In this document: positions 51,501 through 60,000 of the stretch, piece after piece | How the letters are laid out: every line of letters begins with the position of its first letter | Position numbering within the stretch: position 1 is the stretch's first letter | Assembly: GCA_949358305.1 (NCBI GenBank) | Contig: OX442315.1 | Coordinates: 3,350,001-3,410,000 of the forward strand | From: Strigamia acuminata | Taxonomy: Eukaryota > Arthropoda > Chilopoda > Geophilomorpha > Linotaeniidae | Length of the DNA: 60,000 nucleotides | Direction of reading: 5' to 3' | Notes under the pieces: model-generated | Seen by the model: only the letters and a program-made list of their open reading frames with translations | The model's database searches: none | What the model was told of the DNA's origin: nothing | Translations under genes and position numbers: made by a program

Positions 51501-52039
51501 TTCTTCTGGAGTAACTGCTTCATCTGCTGTTGTTGATTCTTATTCATCCTATCTTTGGCTATTGCAGAGTCAAAGTCCAAGCAATGTGCTTGCTTTTCAT
51601 CCAACAATCCAATGCCTTTGGCAGTTGGGGAGTTAGAGTCAAAGCAATTTACTTGTTTTTCATCCAACAACCCAATTTCAATAATATAATGTGCCTTACC
51701 AATCGCAGACTTCTCCTGTAGAAATATGGACTTCGCTGTTGGATTTGCCACTCGAATTACGCCTTTGCCGTTCTCAAATTTCGTCAATGTTTTGCAACAG
51801 AGAATTCCAAACCTATCGATTACATTACCTAAAGGTTCCAAAAACCTTTCTGTTGTCAAAGCTGTACTCAAATTGACTGGAACTACACATTCGTGCATTG
51901 GTGGAATTGCTATATTTTTTGTCACTCTTGCTACATAATTCTGATCCACATATGTCTTATTCATCGGGAAAACTGCTTCTACTCCGCTATTTCGGCCCAC
52001 AAAGATTTTTTGTAAGTCATAATCGACGACACTTCGCAA
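48521..52039 (-). CDS. pol: Element D Pol: reverse transcriptase, RNase H, integrase
   Basis: 1172 codons from a non-ATG position 52039; the frame is entered from the protease ORF it overlaps by 23 nt. Reverse transcriptase has MDLIQGYHQ and YIDD (about residue 358); RNase H has TDASAYGLG, ERECLAILFGIEKYRPYL and TDHSAL; integrase has HHCC (H..H, CSSC, about 713-757), IDTLG, SDKGTEY and TERFNA. A GPY/F-like stretch (FSGPYEIV) follows. The last 150 residues are charged. Catalytic residues are intact. Sequence is distant from A-C. Confidence 0.93.
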   Translation of the reverse strand: MRSVVDYDLQKIFVGRNSGVEAVFPMNKTYVDQNYVARVTKNIAIPPMHECVVPVNLSTALTTERFLEPLGNVIDRFGILCCKTLTKFENGKGVIRVANPTAKSIFLQEKSAIGKAHYIIEIGLLDEKQVNCFDSNSPTAKGIGLLDEKQAHCLDFDSAIAKDRMNKNQQQQMKQLLQKNEDRFAMSDKDLGRVTNFSHKIDTGDHEPIHLQPYRRSIAEKEVEAEETRKLLEQGVIRESESPWSAPVLLIKKRDGKWRFCVDWRRLNAITKKMVYPLPRIDDTLDQLAGAQFFSMMDLIQGYHQVEINEQDREKTAFTTSTGHYEFNVLGMGLCNSPAAFQKLMNKVLGNLLGKVCIAYIDDLIIFSKTFEQHLQDLDSVFEKLRIANLKVKLSKCTFGTNTIRYLGHVIDSEGVSPDPRNLESVAKFPVPLNVKQLRGFLGLCSYYRKFILGFADISKPLVNLTKKDEKFDWRPPHEEAFKRLRTALVTVPVLAHPNFAQPFIISTDASAYGLGAILKQKINNQEHVICYASRLLSQAEQNYNATERECLAILFGIEKYRPYLYGKKFTIITDHSALQWLKSVKNPNGRLARWSLQLVDYDYDVLHKSGKKHTDADALSRIPEEVGGEEVIEIPSLALENLNLPAEQRKDQKILEIITTLQKNEQLSRNRRRTLKQFVLQGDTLFKKKKFDSLNTEELLYVPQHLRRCVLVEMHDGLTGAHLGLNKTWKKIRTRFFWPKIYRDVRNHVLSCSSCASAKTMTTPPKGLMQPWSTVSRPFERVTIDTLGSFPTSDTGNKFVFVITDYLSRTAIARAAPACTALEAAKSLVYEVMLKEGSPREILSDKGTEYRNEMIKEISALFKSLHKSTSGYHPRTNGLTERFNATLAKMLQNYVNKDHTDWDEFLPFLLFSYNTGVHETTGYTPYYLMRGYEADLNVDVNLNLPRKEFTLRTSRFIREARRISNERIQEQGEKSKKRFDLDRVHVEFDPGELVYLKTPNRKVGLSEKLLPQFSGPYEIVRRTAPNDYEIRSSSGKKMDIVNIERLKPYKVREEISDDIMKPLTSKKVTFAEDLKETDSQNEITTENDVNSSNKPVSAATERFIDDDDQISLRGLFDSELPVKTEKKQLSEPSSGVASAVDNNAHARPPEIGSFRSRRLRKQKRRNYTSFY

Positions 52040-52430
52040 ATGTCATAAATGGGTCACCCAATAAAAGCTGGTAATTGAAATTTCTAACTATCAAAACTTC
52101 AACTGCATACTGCAATTGTCCTATATGAATATTCAAATTTATCTTGCCCACTGGAGTTATTAAATCATTACCTATTCCTCGCAATCTAATGTTTGGCGTA
52201 GGCGTGTAATTCAACTGCAACATTTCTGCTATTTCTTCACTCAAAAGGTTACTTTTTGCTCCACTGTCCATGACTGCTTTTATTTCCAAATTCTTTACAA
52301 TTACTGGGATTTCCAACAATGACTCCGAAATTTTTGCGTCAATTATTATGATGTTATCCTTTTTCCATCTTTTCTTCTTCTTCTTACTCCTATTTGGATG
52401 GTAACAGTTTCTCTGTGGCCGATCCTCTAG
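52017..52430 (-). CDS. Element D protease ORF
   Basis: 138 codons in the -1 frame of gag, from the slippery site to TGA at 52017. It has a basic run (KKKKKRW), then VMDSGAKSNLLS, the aspartic protease active site, and ends LLLGDPF. It is in a different frame from the reverse transcriptase, which overlaps its last 23 nt. Both copies D and E have the same arrangement. Confidence 0.8.
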   Translation of the reverse strand, partial: LEDRPQRNCYHPNRSKKKKKRWKKDNIIIIDAKISESLLEIPVIVKNLEIKAVMDSGAKSNLLSEEIAEMLQLNYTPTPNIRLRGIGNDLITPVGKINLNIHIGQLQYAVEVLIVRNFNYQLLLGDPFMTFAKCRRL

Positions 52431-52436
52431 TTTCCC
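52427..52436 (-). promoter_or_regulatory. -1 frameshift site of element D
   Basis: Heptamer G GGA AAC (52436-52430) in the gag frame, directly followed by the gag stop TAG. A weak stem (GGATxGG with CCATCC) can be drawn downstream. Confidence 0.8.
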
Positions 52437-53851
52437 GTCTGAGATTGAGTGTTAACTGTAGGATTAGGACCTTCTCTTCTACGTCTTCTTGGTCTTCCAG
52501 CATTACTACCTCTATCCTGTTGGTATCTTGGTGGATTATAGAATTCGCAACTAAAATGATGATAGCATCCGCACGAACGAGTATTATTATTATTACTATT
52601 GTTGTTATTGTTAGTATTGTAATTTTGACTACCACCTCTATTAATACTTCCTTGAAAATTCTTGTATTGAAAATTCTGACCTCTTTGCTTCATTGGTGCA
52701 TACCACTGGCTTCCTATTAAGATGGGTACTTCAGACTCCGGGTCCGCTGTCTCAAGAGCCAATAACTGTTGCCTCAGATTTGCATTTTCAGTTAAAAGCT
52801 CAGCGTGGGTTAATGGGGTTACAACAGTTCCACTCAGTTTACCTGCTGTTACTGGAGTTACCTTTTCGTTCACCACCTTTTGAAAAAGTGAGAGCAGTAC
52901 ATCCGTTGGATCCTTGATTTTCATAGTCTCATACAACTTAAGTCTTTGTTCCATCTCTGCCAGTTTAGTCGGAAATACAGTTACAATCATTTGCTGCATT
53001 GCCGGCTTCAAACCTTGGAACACATAATTAATTTTTTGACTTTCAGTGAGTTCCGGTAATACAAAAGCACATTCGGCCAATACTTTCTTCATATAGGCAT
53101 CTGCTGTTCCTTCTGTATGTTTCATGAAGTGGAGAGTATTTAAAACATTTTCCTGGCCCCTACGAAACTTTTTTTCAAGTTGTGGTTTCCACTCGGTCCA
53201 CGTCCAAGTTGGATTCTTTTTTAATAACTCCACAAACCATGCCAGTCTATCAGTTTTTAACGCTAATGGTAAATGCTTAACTCTCTCATCATCAGTGCCT
53301 ATTGTGGCTTCATATGCTACTAGCCATTGGTCGATGTTTCCCTTTATAGTGTCATAAGAAATAACATCCCGCCTTTGTATCATTACACTCTTAAAAAGGT
53401 CAGTTAGAACTGCTATTGGGTCCGCCATCTTGGATTTCACTCCTTTTGATGTGGATCCCTGAGTATTAGTTTTTACTAAAGGTGTTTGTACAAATTTTAT
53501 TGGTGTTAATAATTCAAAAACTGATTGTAACAATTTTGGCTTTATTAATTTCAAAGGTGAGGAAGAATCAAGTTCCTGTTGTGATAAAGAATCTAGGAAT
53601 TGTTCTTCCTGGTTTATCTCAACAGCTGGTTCCTCTTGTTTTATTTCAACCACTTGTTCTTCCTTTTCAACTTCAGGCTTAGTGTGTTTTATCTTTCCAC
53701 TCCCTCTTTTAGTTGTGATATTACAGTTATCTACTGTCCTTTGTAATTCTTGGTTTTGTAAATCTAGTAGATTATCCGTTTGTGTTTGTGTAAGCTTTAC
53801 TGGTTCCTCCACTGTTAAGCTTTGAAATGCACTATAATTTTTATTTTCACT
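52427..53851 (-). CDS. gag: Element D Gag
   Basis: The first ATG is at 53428 (context CCAAGATGGCGG) and gives 333 residues starting MADPIAVLTDLF. Yet the frame is open another 140 codons upstream to about 53851 with protein-like Glu/Gln-rich sequence (EIKQEEPAVEINQEEQ) but no ATG. The capsid-like region contains KNPTWTWTEWKPQLEKKF. Instead of a CCHC knuckle there is SCGCYHHFSCEF, then a basic tail. It ends at the frameshift site. Confidence 0.85.
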   Translation of the reverse strand, partial: SENKNYSAFQSLTVEEPVKLTQTQTDNLLDLQNQELQRTVDNCNITTKRGSGKIKHTKPEVEKEEQVVEIKQEEPAVEINQEEQFLDSLSQQELDSSSPLKLIKPKLLQSVFELLTPIKFVQTPLVKTNTQGSTSKGVKSKMADPIAVLTDLFKSVMIQRRDVISYDTIKGNIDQWLVAYEATIGTDDERVKHLPLALKTDRLAWFVELLKKNPTWTWTEWKPQLEKKFRRGQENVLNTLHFMKHTEGTADAYMKKVLAECAFVLPELTESQKINYVFQGLKPAMQQMIVTVFPTKLAEMEQRLKLYETMKIKDPTDVLLSLFQKVVNEKVTPVTAGKLSGTVVTPLTHAELLTENANLRQQLLALETADPESEVPILIGSQWYAPMKQRGQNFQYKNFQGSINRGGSQNYNTNNNNNSNNNNTRSCGCYHHFSCEFYNPPRYQQDRGSNAGRPRRRRREGPNPTVNTQSQTGN

Positions 53852-54423
53852 ACTCTATAATGCACCTCACACATTCACTAATAACCACAATTCACCAACA
53901 CACAATCCTGAAACAAATTCTATTTATTATTAGCAATCAACAGTTCAAATTCAAAATATCAACAACAATATCGCTAATTTCCTGAAAAGTAGACAAATAT
54001 AACAATTAGTCATCAACAGAATCAATACAATTTATCAATTTCCTGGGGAAAAAAAAATTATTAAAACTTTATTAAATAAATTATTATCAAAATTATTTCC
54101 CTCTAAATATTTAATATTCAACAATTATAAACAACTTTAATAATTAAATCCAAAATATTATTCAATTCAATGCAATCTTATTAAATATTCAATCACTATA
54201 CTGTCTTCAAACTCTGAGTCACTCTCTGATTCACTCTTATTTCTATCTAATATGCAAATTATATTGCACTACTCTTAAATTTTATAAGAATTCTTATTTT
54301 TAACTTAGCTTTTTCGGGGTTTTTTAGCTCTAACTTCTCAATTTTAGCACAAAATTGGCTGATTTTACTGTAAACTTTCACTTATTCACTATTTTTATCA
54401 ACCAATTAGTGGGTCTCAAAAGA
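53852..54423 (-). other. Element D 5' leader
   Basis: AT-rich, no coding frame. It should carry the packaging signal and, if Gag has an N-terminal extension, the exon that starts it. Confidence 0.5.
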
Positions 54424-54441
54424 AAACCGCAATCTCCACCA
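54424..54441 (-). promoter_or_regulatory. Putative primer binding site of element D
   Basis: The plus strand reads AAACCGCAATCTCCACCA, which looks like a tRNA 3' end (acceptor, discriminator A, CCA), 3 nt from the LTR. The tRNA is not identified. Confidence 0.5.
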
Positions 54442-54444
54442 CTT

Positions 54445-54934
54445 TGTTACGTGGCCAACTGGCCAATAATGACCACGTAACTTATTACTGTTTTACTGCT
54501 AAACATTATCTAATAACTAAGAGTGAAAGGAACAGTCAGAGTTTGAGTTGAAAACAAAACAGTATTCTTTATTCTTTAAATATAAATCATAAAACTAAAG
54601 CATGAATACAAATTATAAACTAAACCTAATTAAACCTGAAACACATATAAATTAAGAGATATGATTAACACTTTGATTTCAGTTCAGATTTGGAGGGAAA
54701 CGATTACTTCATGCCAATTGCTGGCTGATGTGAACCGTTTAGAAGCCCGGGATGGACTGAGTTCTCAGAGCCAAAGTGGCTCTTTTATAACCAGATTCCC
54801 CCCTCATTAATCATAATTGAACAGGCCGTGATGCAATCATCACGCACACTGCCTAGTGATAGATTTTAGTAATTCTAATAAGAGTTGTGCTGGTTTGAGG
54901 CGATCGGCAGACGACGCGCCTCAACCGCATGACA
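54445..54934 (-). repeat. LTR shared by elements D and E
   Basis: 490 bp; 5' LTR of D and at the same time 3' LTR of E. Offset to the first LTR is 7198. Confidence 0.9.
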
Positions 54935-55718
54935 ACTCCCTCTTTTAATTTTTTGGTCTCCAAAAACAAAACTAATTCAAAATCTAAACCAACTTAATGT
55001 TAATCATACCTAAAATATTCTAAATAATCAAAATATGAGTCCCATCCCCAGTGTTAATCATATCTTTACATCTCTTTACAAAACAAAATCAAATTTCAAC
55101 ATTTTAATTTCTAAAACAATCATAGTGACATTTCAGCACTTGTCCATCAAAATTACACGACATAACACTTTTTGGATTTTTCATCTACATTATATTACTT
55201 TTTTTCTGGTTTTCACAATATTTTCTATAAAATTATAAATTCACATTTTTAAGAAAAATACACAAAAAAAAATTAAATTAAATTAAAACAAAATTTCACA
55301 CTGGAGGAGGTTGCAATTTTACCTTCTCCTCTTCAAATGGCACTAGTTGTGTTTGGGCTAACTCGTACAAAGTTCGATGTCTCAAGTGAATTGACCAATT
55401 TTCCAGATTAATTCTAGTTAAATTCCAATTCAATATCCCAATTTATTTATTGTAATTATTATTCAAACTAATGGCTGTGAATTAATTAAATGTGCATGAA
55501 AATGTCTAAATTTAATAATTCTAATGCAGCTTTCTCAAAACTATCCACGTTAGTTTCGTTTCAAATTCCTCAAATTTCCGCAATGTTATTCTTCAATTCA
55601 ATTGTTACTAAACAATACCTACTTTCACACGAACACCCGTTGAAAATAAAGCTATTCAGATTTAAATCAAGCTTTGTCTCCGATTGCTACAATATGCTTG
55701 TGCTTTCTTTGACAGAAC

Positions 55719-58700
55719 TTAGTAAAATGAGGTATAATTGCGCCGTTTCTGCTTTCGAAGGCGGCGTGACCGGAAACTGCCAATTTCAGGAGGTCGCGCG
55801 TGCGCGTTGTTGTCGACCGCACTTGCGACACCTGATGACGGTTCCGACAGTTGTTTTTTCTCAGTTTTTACCGGAAGTTCGCTATCAAATAGGCCTCGCA
55901 ATGATATTTGGTCATCATCGTCGATGAAACGTTCCGTTGCTGCAGAAACAGGTTTGTTTGACGAATTTACGTCGTTTTCCGTGGTAATTTCGTTTTGGCT
56001 GTCTGTTTCCTTCAAATCTTCGGCAAATGTAACTTTTTTAGATGTTAAAGGTTTCATAATGTCATCTGAGATTTCTTCTCTTACTTTGTATGGTTTTAAT
56101 CGCTCTATATTTACAATATCCATTTTCTTACCCGACGAACTTCGAATTTCGTAATCATTTGGTGCTGTTCTTCGCACTATCTCATATGGACCAGAGAATT
56201 GTGGCAGGAGTTTCTCGCTCAAACCAACCTTTCTATTTGGTGTTTTCAAATAAACAAGTTCTCCTGGATCGAATTCCACATGTACTCTGTCCAAATCAAA
56301 GCGTTTCTTGCTTTTTTCACCTTGTTCCTGTATCCGTTCATTAGAAATTCTCCTCGCCTCCCTGATAAATCTGGAAGTACGCAAAGTGAATTCTTTTCGA
56401 GGAAGATTTAGATTGACATCGACGTTGAGATCAGCTTCATAACCTCGCATTAAATAATAAGGGGTATAACCTGTTGTTTCATGGACTCCAGTATTATAAG
56501 AGAAAAGAAGAAATGGCAAAAATTCATCCCAATCCGTATGATCTTTATTTACATAATTCTGCAACATTTTTGCAAGTGTTGCATTAAATCTTTCCGTGAG
56601 CCCATTTGTTCTTGGATGGTACCCGGAAGTGCTCTTGTGGAGGGATTTGAATAATGCAGATATCTCCTTAATCATCTCATTTCTGTATTCCGTTCCCTTA
56701 TCACTCAAAATCTCTCGTGGGCTTCCTTCTTTCAGCATGACTTCATAAACAAGTGATTTCGCTGCTTCAAGAGCTGTGCAAGCTGGTGCTGCTCTAGCTA
56801 TTGCAGTGCGTGATAAATAATCCGTAATAACGAAAACAAACTTGTTTCCTGTGTCAGATGTTGGAAAACTTCCTAAAGTATCTATGGTGACTCTTTCAAA
56901 CGGTCTCGACACTGTCGACCATGGTTGCATCAATCCTTTTGGTGGCGTTGTCATAGTTTTTGCACTTGCACACAATGAACATGAGAGTACGTGATTCCTC
57001 ACGTCCCTATAGATCTTAGGCCAGAAGAATCTTGTTCTTATTTTCTTCCACGTTTTGTTAAGGCCTAAATGAGCTCCAGTAAGTCCGTCGTGCATTTCGA
57101 CTAATACGCACCTGCGTAAATGCGGCGGAACATACAACAATTCTTCCGTGTTTAAGGAATCAAATTTCTTCTTCTTAAACAAAGTGTCGCCTTGAAGTAC
57201 GAATTGCTTTAGCGTTCGTCTTCTGTTGCGCGAAAGTTGCTCATTTTTCTGCAAGGTTGTGATGATTTCCAAAATCTTCTGATCTTTGCGCTGCTCAGCA
57301 GGCAAATTAAGATTCTCGAGAGCTAGTGAAGGAATTTCTATAACTTCTTCTCCACCAACCTCTTCTGGAATTCTACTTAATGCATCGGCATCTGTGTGTT
57401 TCTTGCCCGACTTATGTAGTACATCATAATCGTAATCAACCAATTGCAGACTCCATCGTGCTAACCTACCATTTGGATTCTTGACGCTTTTCAGCCATTG
57501 AAGGGCTGAATGGTCCGTGATGATGGTAAACTTCTTTCCGTACAAATAAGGTCGATACTTCTCTATGCCAAACAATATGGCGAGACATTCTCTTTCCGTC
57601 GCGTTATAGTTTTGTTCGGCTTGGCTCAGCAACCTACTTGCATAACATATAACGTGCTCCTGATTGTTGATCTTCTGCTTCAGGATAGCTCCAAGACCAT
57701 AAGCACTAGCGTCCGTCGATATTATAAATGGCTGTGCGAAATTGGGGTGAGCCAGCACAGGTACCGTTACCAAAGCTGTTCTCAGTCGCTTAAATGCTTC
57801 TTCATGAGGCGGTCTCCAGTCGAATTTCTCGTCTTTCTTCGTAAGGTTGACCAAGGGTTTGGAAATATCAGCAAATCCTAAAATGAATTTTCTATAATAT
57901 GAGCACAAACCCAAAAATCCCCTTAATTGTTTGACATTTAGTGGCACCGGAAATTTTGCCACAGACTCGAGATTTCGTGGATCTGGTGAAACGCCCTCTG
58001 AATCAATTACATGTCCAAGGTATCGGATGGTGTTGGTCCCGAAAGTACATTTACTTAGCTTCACCTTCAAATTCGCAATTCGCAGTTTTTCAAAGACTGA
58101 GTCCAGATCTTGTAAATGTTGTTCAAATGTTTTAGAAAAAATTATAAGGTCGTCAATATAGGCTATACAGACCTTTCCCAAGAGGTTACCCAATACTTTA
58201 TTCATCAATTTTTGAAACGCAGCTGGGCTGTTACATAACCCCATTCCGAGGACATTAAATTCATAGTGTCCGGTTGAAGTGGTGAACGCCGTCTTCTCTC
58301 GATCTTGTTCATTTATTTCAACTTGATGGTATCCTTGGATTAAATCCATCATAGAGAAAAACTGGGCCCCTGCTAGTTGATCTAAAGTGTCATCTATTCT
58401 CGGCAGTGGGTACACCATTTTCTTTGTAATTGCGTTCAACCTCCTCCAATCTACACAAAATCTCCATTTACCGTCTCTTTTCTTGATGAGTAATACTGGC
58501 GCACTCCAGGGACTTTCCGATTCCCTAATGACTCCCTGCTCTAACAATTTTCTGGTTTCCTCAGCTTCTACTTCTTTTTCTGCGATTGAACGTCTATACG
58601 GCTGCAAGTGAATAGGTTCATGGTCACCTGTATCTATCTTGTGGCTAAAGTTGGTTACTCTTCCTAAATCTTTATCTGACATGGCAAACCTGTCCTCATT

Positions 58701-59237
58701 CTTCTGGAGTAACTGCTTCATCTGCTGTTGTTGATTCTTATTCATCCTATCTTTGGCTATTGCAGAGTCAAAGTCCAAGCAATGTGCTTGCTTTTCATCC
58801 AACAATCCAATGCCTTTGGCAGTTGGGGAGTTAGAGTCAAAGCAATTTACTTGTTTTTCATCCAACAACCCAATTTCAATAATATAATGTGCCTTACCAA
58901 TCGCAGACTTCTCCTGTAGAAATATGGACTTCGCTGTTGGATTTGCCACTCGAATTACGCCTTTGCCGTTCTCAAATTTCGTCAATGTTTTGCAACAGAG
59001 AATTCCAAACCTATCGATTACATTACCTAAAGGTTCCAAAAACCTTTCTGTTGTCAAAGCTGTACTCAAATTGACTGGAACTACACATTCGTGCATTGGT
59101 GGAATTGCTATATTTTTTGTCACTCTTGCTACATAATTCTGATCCACATATGTCTTATTCATCGGGAAAACTGCTTCTACTCCGCTATTTCGGCCCACAA
59201 AGATTTTTTGTAAGTCATAATCGACGACACTTCGCAA
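55719..59237 (-). CDS. pol: Element E Pol: reverse transcriptase, RNase H, integrase
   Basis: 1172 codons, the same as D except two residues: VPPHL for VPQHL (57124) and CSLC for CSSC in the integrase zinc motif (56974); the metal-binding cysteines are kept. All catalytic motifs are intact. Confidence 0.93.
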   Translation of the reverse strand: MRSVVDYDLQKIFVGRNSGVEAVFPMNKTYVDQNYVARVTKNIAIPPMHECVVPVNLSTALTTERFLEPLGNVIDRFGILCCKTLTKFENGKGVIRVANPTAKSIFLQEKSAIGKAHYIIEIGLLDEKQVNCFDSNSPTAKGIGLLDEKQAHCLDFDSAIAKDRMNKNQQQQMKQLLQKNEDRFAMSDKDLGRVTNFSHKIDTGDHEPIHLQPYRRSIAEKEVEAEETRKLLEQGVIRESESPWSAPVLLIKKRDGKWRFCVDWRRLNAITKKMVYPLPRIDDTLDQLAGAQFFSMMDLIQGYHQVEINEQDREKTAFTTSTGHYEFNVLGMGLCNSPAAFQKLMNKVLGNLLGKVCIAYIDDLIIFSKTFEQHLQDLDSVFEKLRIANLKVKLSKCTFGTNTIRYLGHVIDSEGVSPDPRNLESVAKFPVPLNVKQLRGFLGLCSYYRKFILGFADISKPLVNLTKKDEKFDWRPPHEEAFKRLRTALVTVPVLAHPNFAQPFIISTDASAYGLGAILKQKINNQEHVICYASRLLSQAEQNYNATERECLAILFGIEKYRPYLYGKKFTIITDHSALQWLKSVKNPNGRLARWSLQLVDYDYDVLHKSGKKHTDADALSRIPEEVGGEEVIEIPSLALENLNLPAEQRKDQKILEIITTLQKNEQLSRNRRRTLKQFVLQGDTLFKKKKFDSLNTEELLYVPPHLRRCVLVEMHDGLTGAHLGLNKTWKKIRTRFFWPKIYRDVRNHVLSCSLCASAKTMTTPPKGLMQPWSTVSRPFERVTIDTLGSFPTSDTGNKFVFVITDYLSRTAIARAAPACTALEAAKSLVYEVMLKEGSPREILSDKGTEYRNEMIKEISALFKSLHKSTSGYHPRTNGLTERFNATLAKMLQNYVNKDHTDWDEFLPFLLFSYNTGVHETTGYTPYYLMRGYEADLNVDVNLNLPRKEFTLRTSRFIREARRISNERIQEQGEKSKKRFDLDRVHVEFDPGELVYLKTPNRKVGLSEKLLPQFSGPYEIVRRTAPNDYEIRSSSGKKMDIVNIERLKPYKVREEISDDIMKPLTSKKVTFAEDLKETDSQNEITTENDVNSSNKPVSAATERFIDDDDQISLRGLFDSELPVKTEKKQLSEPSSGVASAVDNNAHARPPEIGSFRSRRLRKQKRRNYTSFY

Positions 59238-59628
59238 ATGTCATAAATGGGTCACCCAATAAAAGCTGGTAATTGAAATTTCTAACTATCAAAACTTCAA
59301 CTGCATACTGCAATTGTCCTATATGAATATTCAAATTTATCTTGCCCACTGGAGTTATTAAATCATTACCTATTCCTCGCAATCTAATGTTTGGCGTAGG
59401 CGTGTAATTCAACTGCAACATTTCTGCTATTTCTTCACTCAAAAGGTTACTTTTTGCTCCAGTGTCCATGACTGCTTTTATTTCCAAATTCTTTACAATT
59501 ACTGGGATTTCCAACAATGACTCCGAAATTTTTGCGTCAATTATTATGATGTTATCCTTTTTCCATCTTTTCTTCTTCTTCTTACTCCTATTTGGATGGT
59601 AACAGTTTCTCTGTGGCCGATCCTCTAG
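59215..59628 (-). CDS. Element E protease ORF
   Basis: As in D, but the active site reads DTG instead of DSG (base 59462); both are functional forms of the motif. Same overlap with the reverse transcriptase frame. Confidence 0.8.
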   Translation of the reverse strand, partial: LEDRPQRNCYHPNRSKKKKKRWKKDNIIIIDAKISESLLEIPVIVKNLEIKAVMDTGAKSNLLSEEIAEMLQLNYTPTPNIRLRGIGNDLITPVGKINLNIHIGQLQYAVEVLIVRNFNYQLLLGDPFMTFAKCRRL

Positions 59629-60000
59629 TTTCCCGTCTGAGATTGAGTGTTAACTGTAGGATTAGGACCTTCTCTTCTACGTCTTCTTGGTCTTCCAGCA
59701 TTACTACCTCTATCCTGTTGGTATCTTGGTGGATTATAGAATTCGCAACTAAAATGATGATAGCATCCGCACGAACGAGTATTATTATTATTACTATTGT
59801 TGTTATTGTTAGTATTGTAATTTTGACTACCACCTCTATTAATACTTCCTTGAAAATTCTTGTATTGAAAATTCTGACCTCTTTGCTTCATTGGTGCATA
59901 CCACTGGCTTCCTATTAAGATGGGTACTTCAGACTCCGGGTCCGCTGTCTCAAGAGCCAATAACTGTTGCCTCAGATTTGCATTTTCAGTTAAAAGCTCA
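59625..60000 (-). CDS. gag: Element E Gag, C-terminal part, cut by window edge
   Basis: At least 125 codons of the gag frame, including the same SCGCYHHFSCEF cluster, ending at G GGA AAC TAG (59634-59625). The N-terminal part is outside the window. Confidence 0.85.
   Translation of the reverse strand, partial: ELLTENANLRQQLLALETADPESEVPILIGSQWYAPMKQRGQNFQYKNFQGSINRGGSQNYNTNNNNNSNNNNTRSCGCYHHFSCEFYNPPRYQQDRGSNAGRPRRRRREGPNPTVNTQSQTGN

Larger units (their letters stand above)
47247..54934 (-). mobile_element. Element D: 7.7-kb two-ORF Ty3/gypsy retrotransposon
   Basis: LTRs of 490 bp at 47247-47736 and 54445-54934 enclose gag and pol on the minus strand; no third ORF. The right LTR is shared with copy E. 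The period LTR plus internal region is 7198 bp. Confidence 0.93.
54445..60000 (-). mobile_element. Element E: second copy of D, cut by the right window edge
   Basis: Continues the array with the same internal region (offset 7198). Three coding differences from D were seen in pol and protease. The 5' part of gag and the far LTR are outside the window. The 3' untranslated region is 54935-55718. Confidence 0.93.

Noticed and set aside
1-60000. CRISPR arrays, tRNA or rRNA genes, prokaryotic operons
   Set aside because: None seen; introns, LTR elements and DEG/ENaC family membership show an animal genome.

Overview
The window is a piece of an invertebrate nuclear genome, most likely an ecdysozoan such as an arthropod (inference). 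It is AT-rich, has very short introns (59-93 bp), carries a host gene of the DEG/ENaC channel superfamily, and about 85% of it is Ty3/gypsy-type LTR retrotransposon. I see no prokaryotic features, rRNA, tRNA or CRISPR.

Layout. 1-10744: element A (minus strand; its 3' LTR lies left of the window) with ORF3 (cut by the edge), pol, gag, a tRNA-Gln primer site and a 5' LTR. 10745-13142: non-coding DNA with repeats and a solo LTR. 13143-31476: a minus-strand DEG/ENaC gene. Element B (15458-29840, 14.4 kb, minus strand, two 1743-bp LTRs, AACT target duplication) sits inside one of its coding exons. 31476-44977: element C (13.5 kb, plus strand, two 1019-bp LTRs, ACCA target duplication), inserted exactly at that gene's start codon. 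44978-47246: upstream host DNA with a fold-back transposon and two weak exon candidates. 47247-60000: a smaller two-ORF element D and a second near-identical copy E, sharing the middle LTR in a head-to-tail array that leaves the window.

How the retroelements work. Elements A, B and C are one style of element: gag, then pol by a -1 frameshift at A AAA AAC followed by a hairpin 6-7 nt later, then a gap of 1.0-1.4 kb, then a third ORF in the envelope position. The third ORF is GC-rich, shows no signal peptide or membrane segment, and in B and C its ATG directly follows a canonical 3' splice site (A has a weaker version). The gaps also hold candidate upstream exons with good splice donors. This suggests a spliced accessory protein of unknown function, not an envelope. 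D/E uses a different slippery site (G GGA AAC) and has no third ORF.

The host gene. Joining the sequence across element B's target duplication gives one continuous reading frame in which the last exon of one DEG/ENaC unit runs straight into the first transmembrane segment of a second unit, without a methionine between them. The two units share exon order and intron phases. Before the insertions this locus probably encoded a two-unit, four-transmembrane concatenated channel. Coordinates of splice sites are read by eye and remain predictions.
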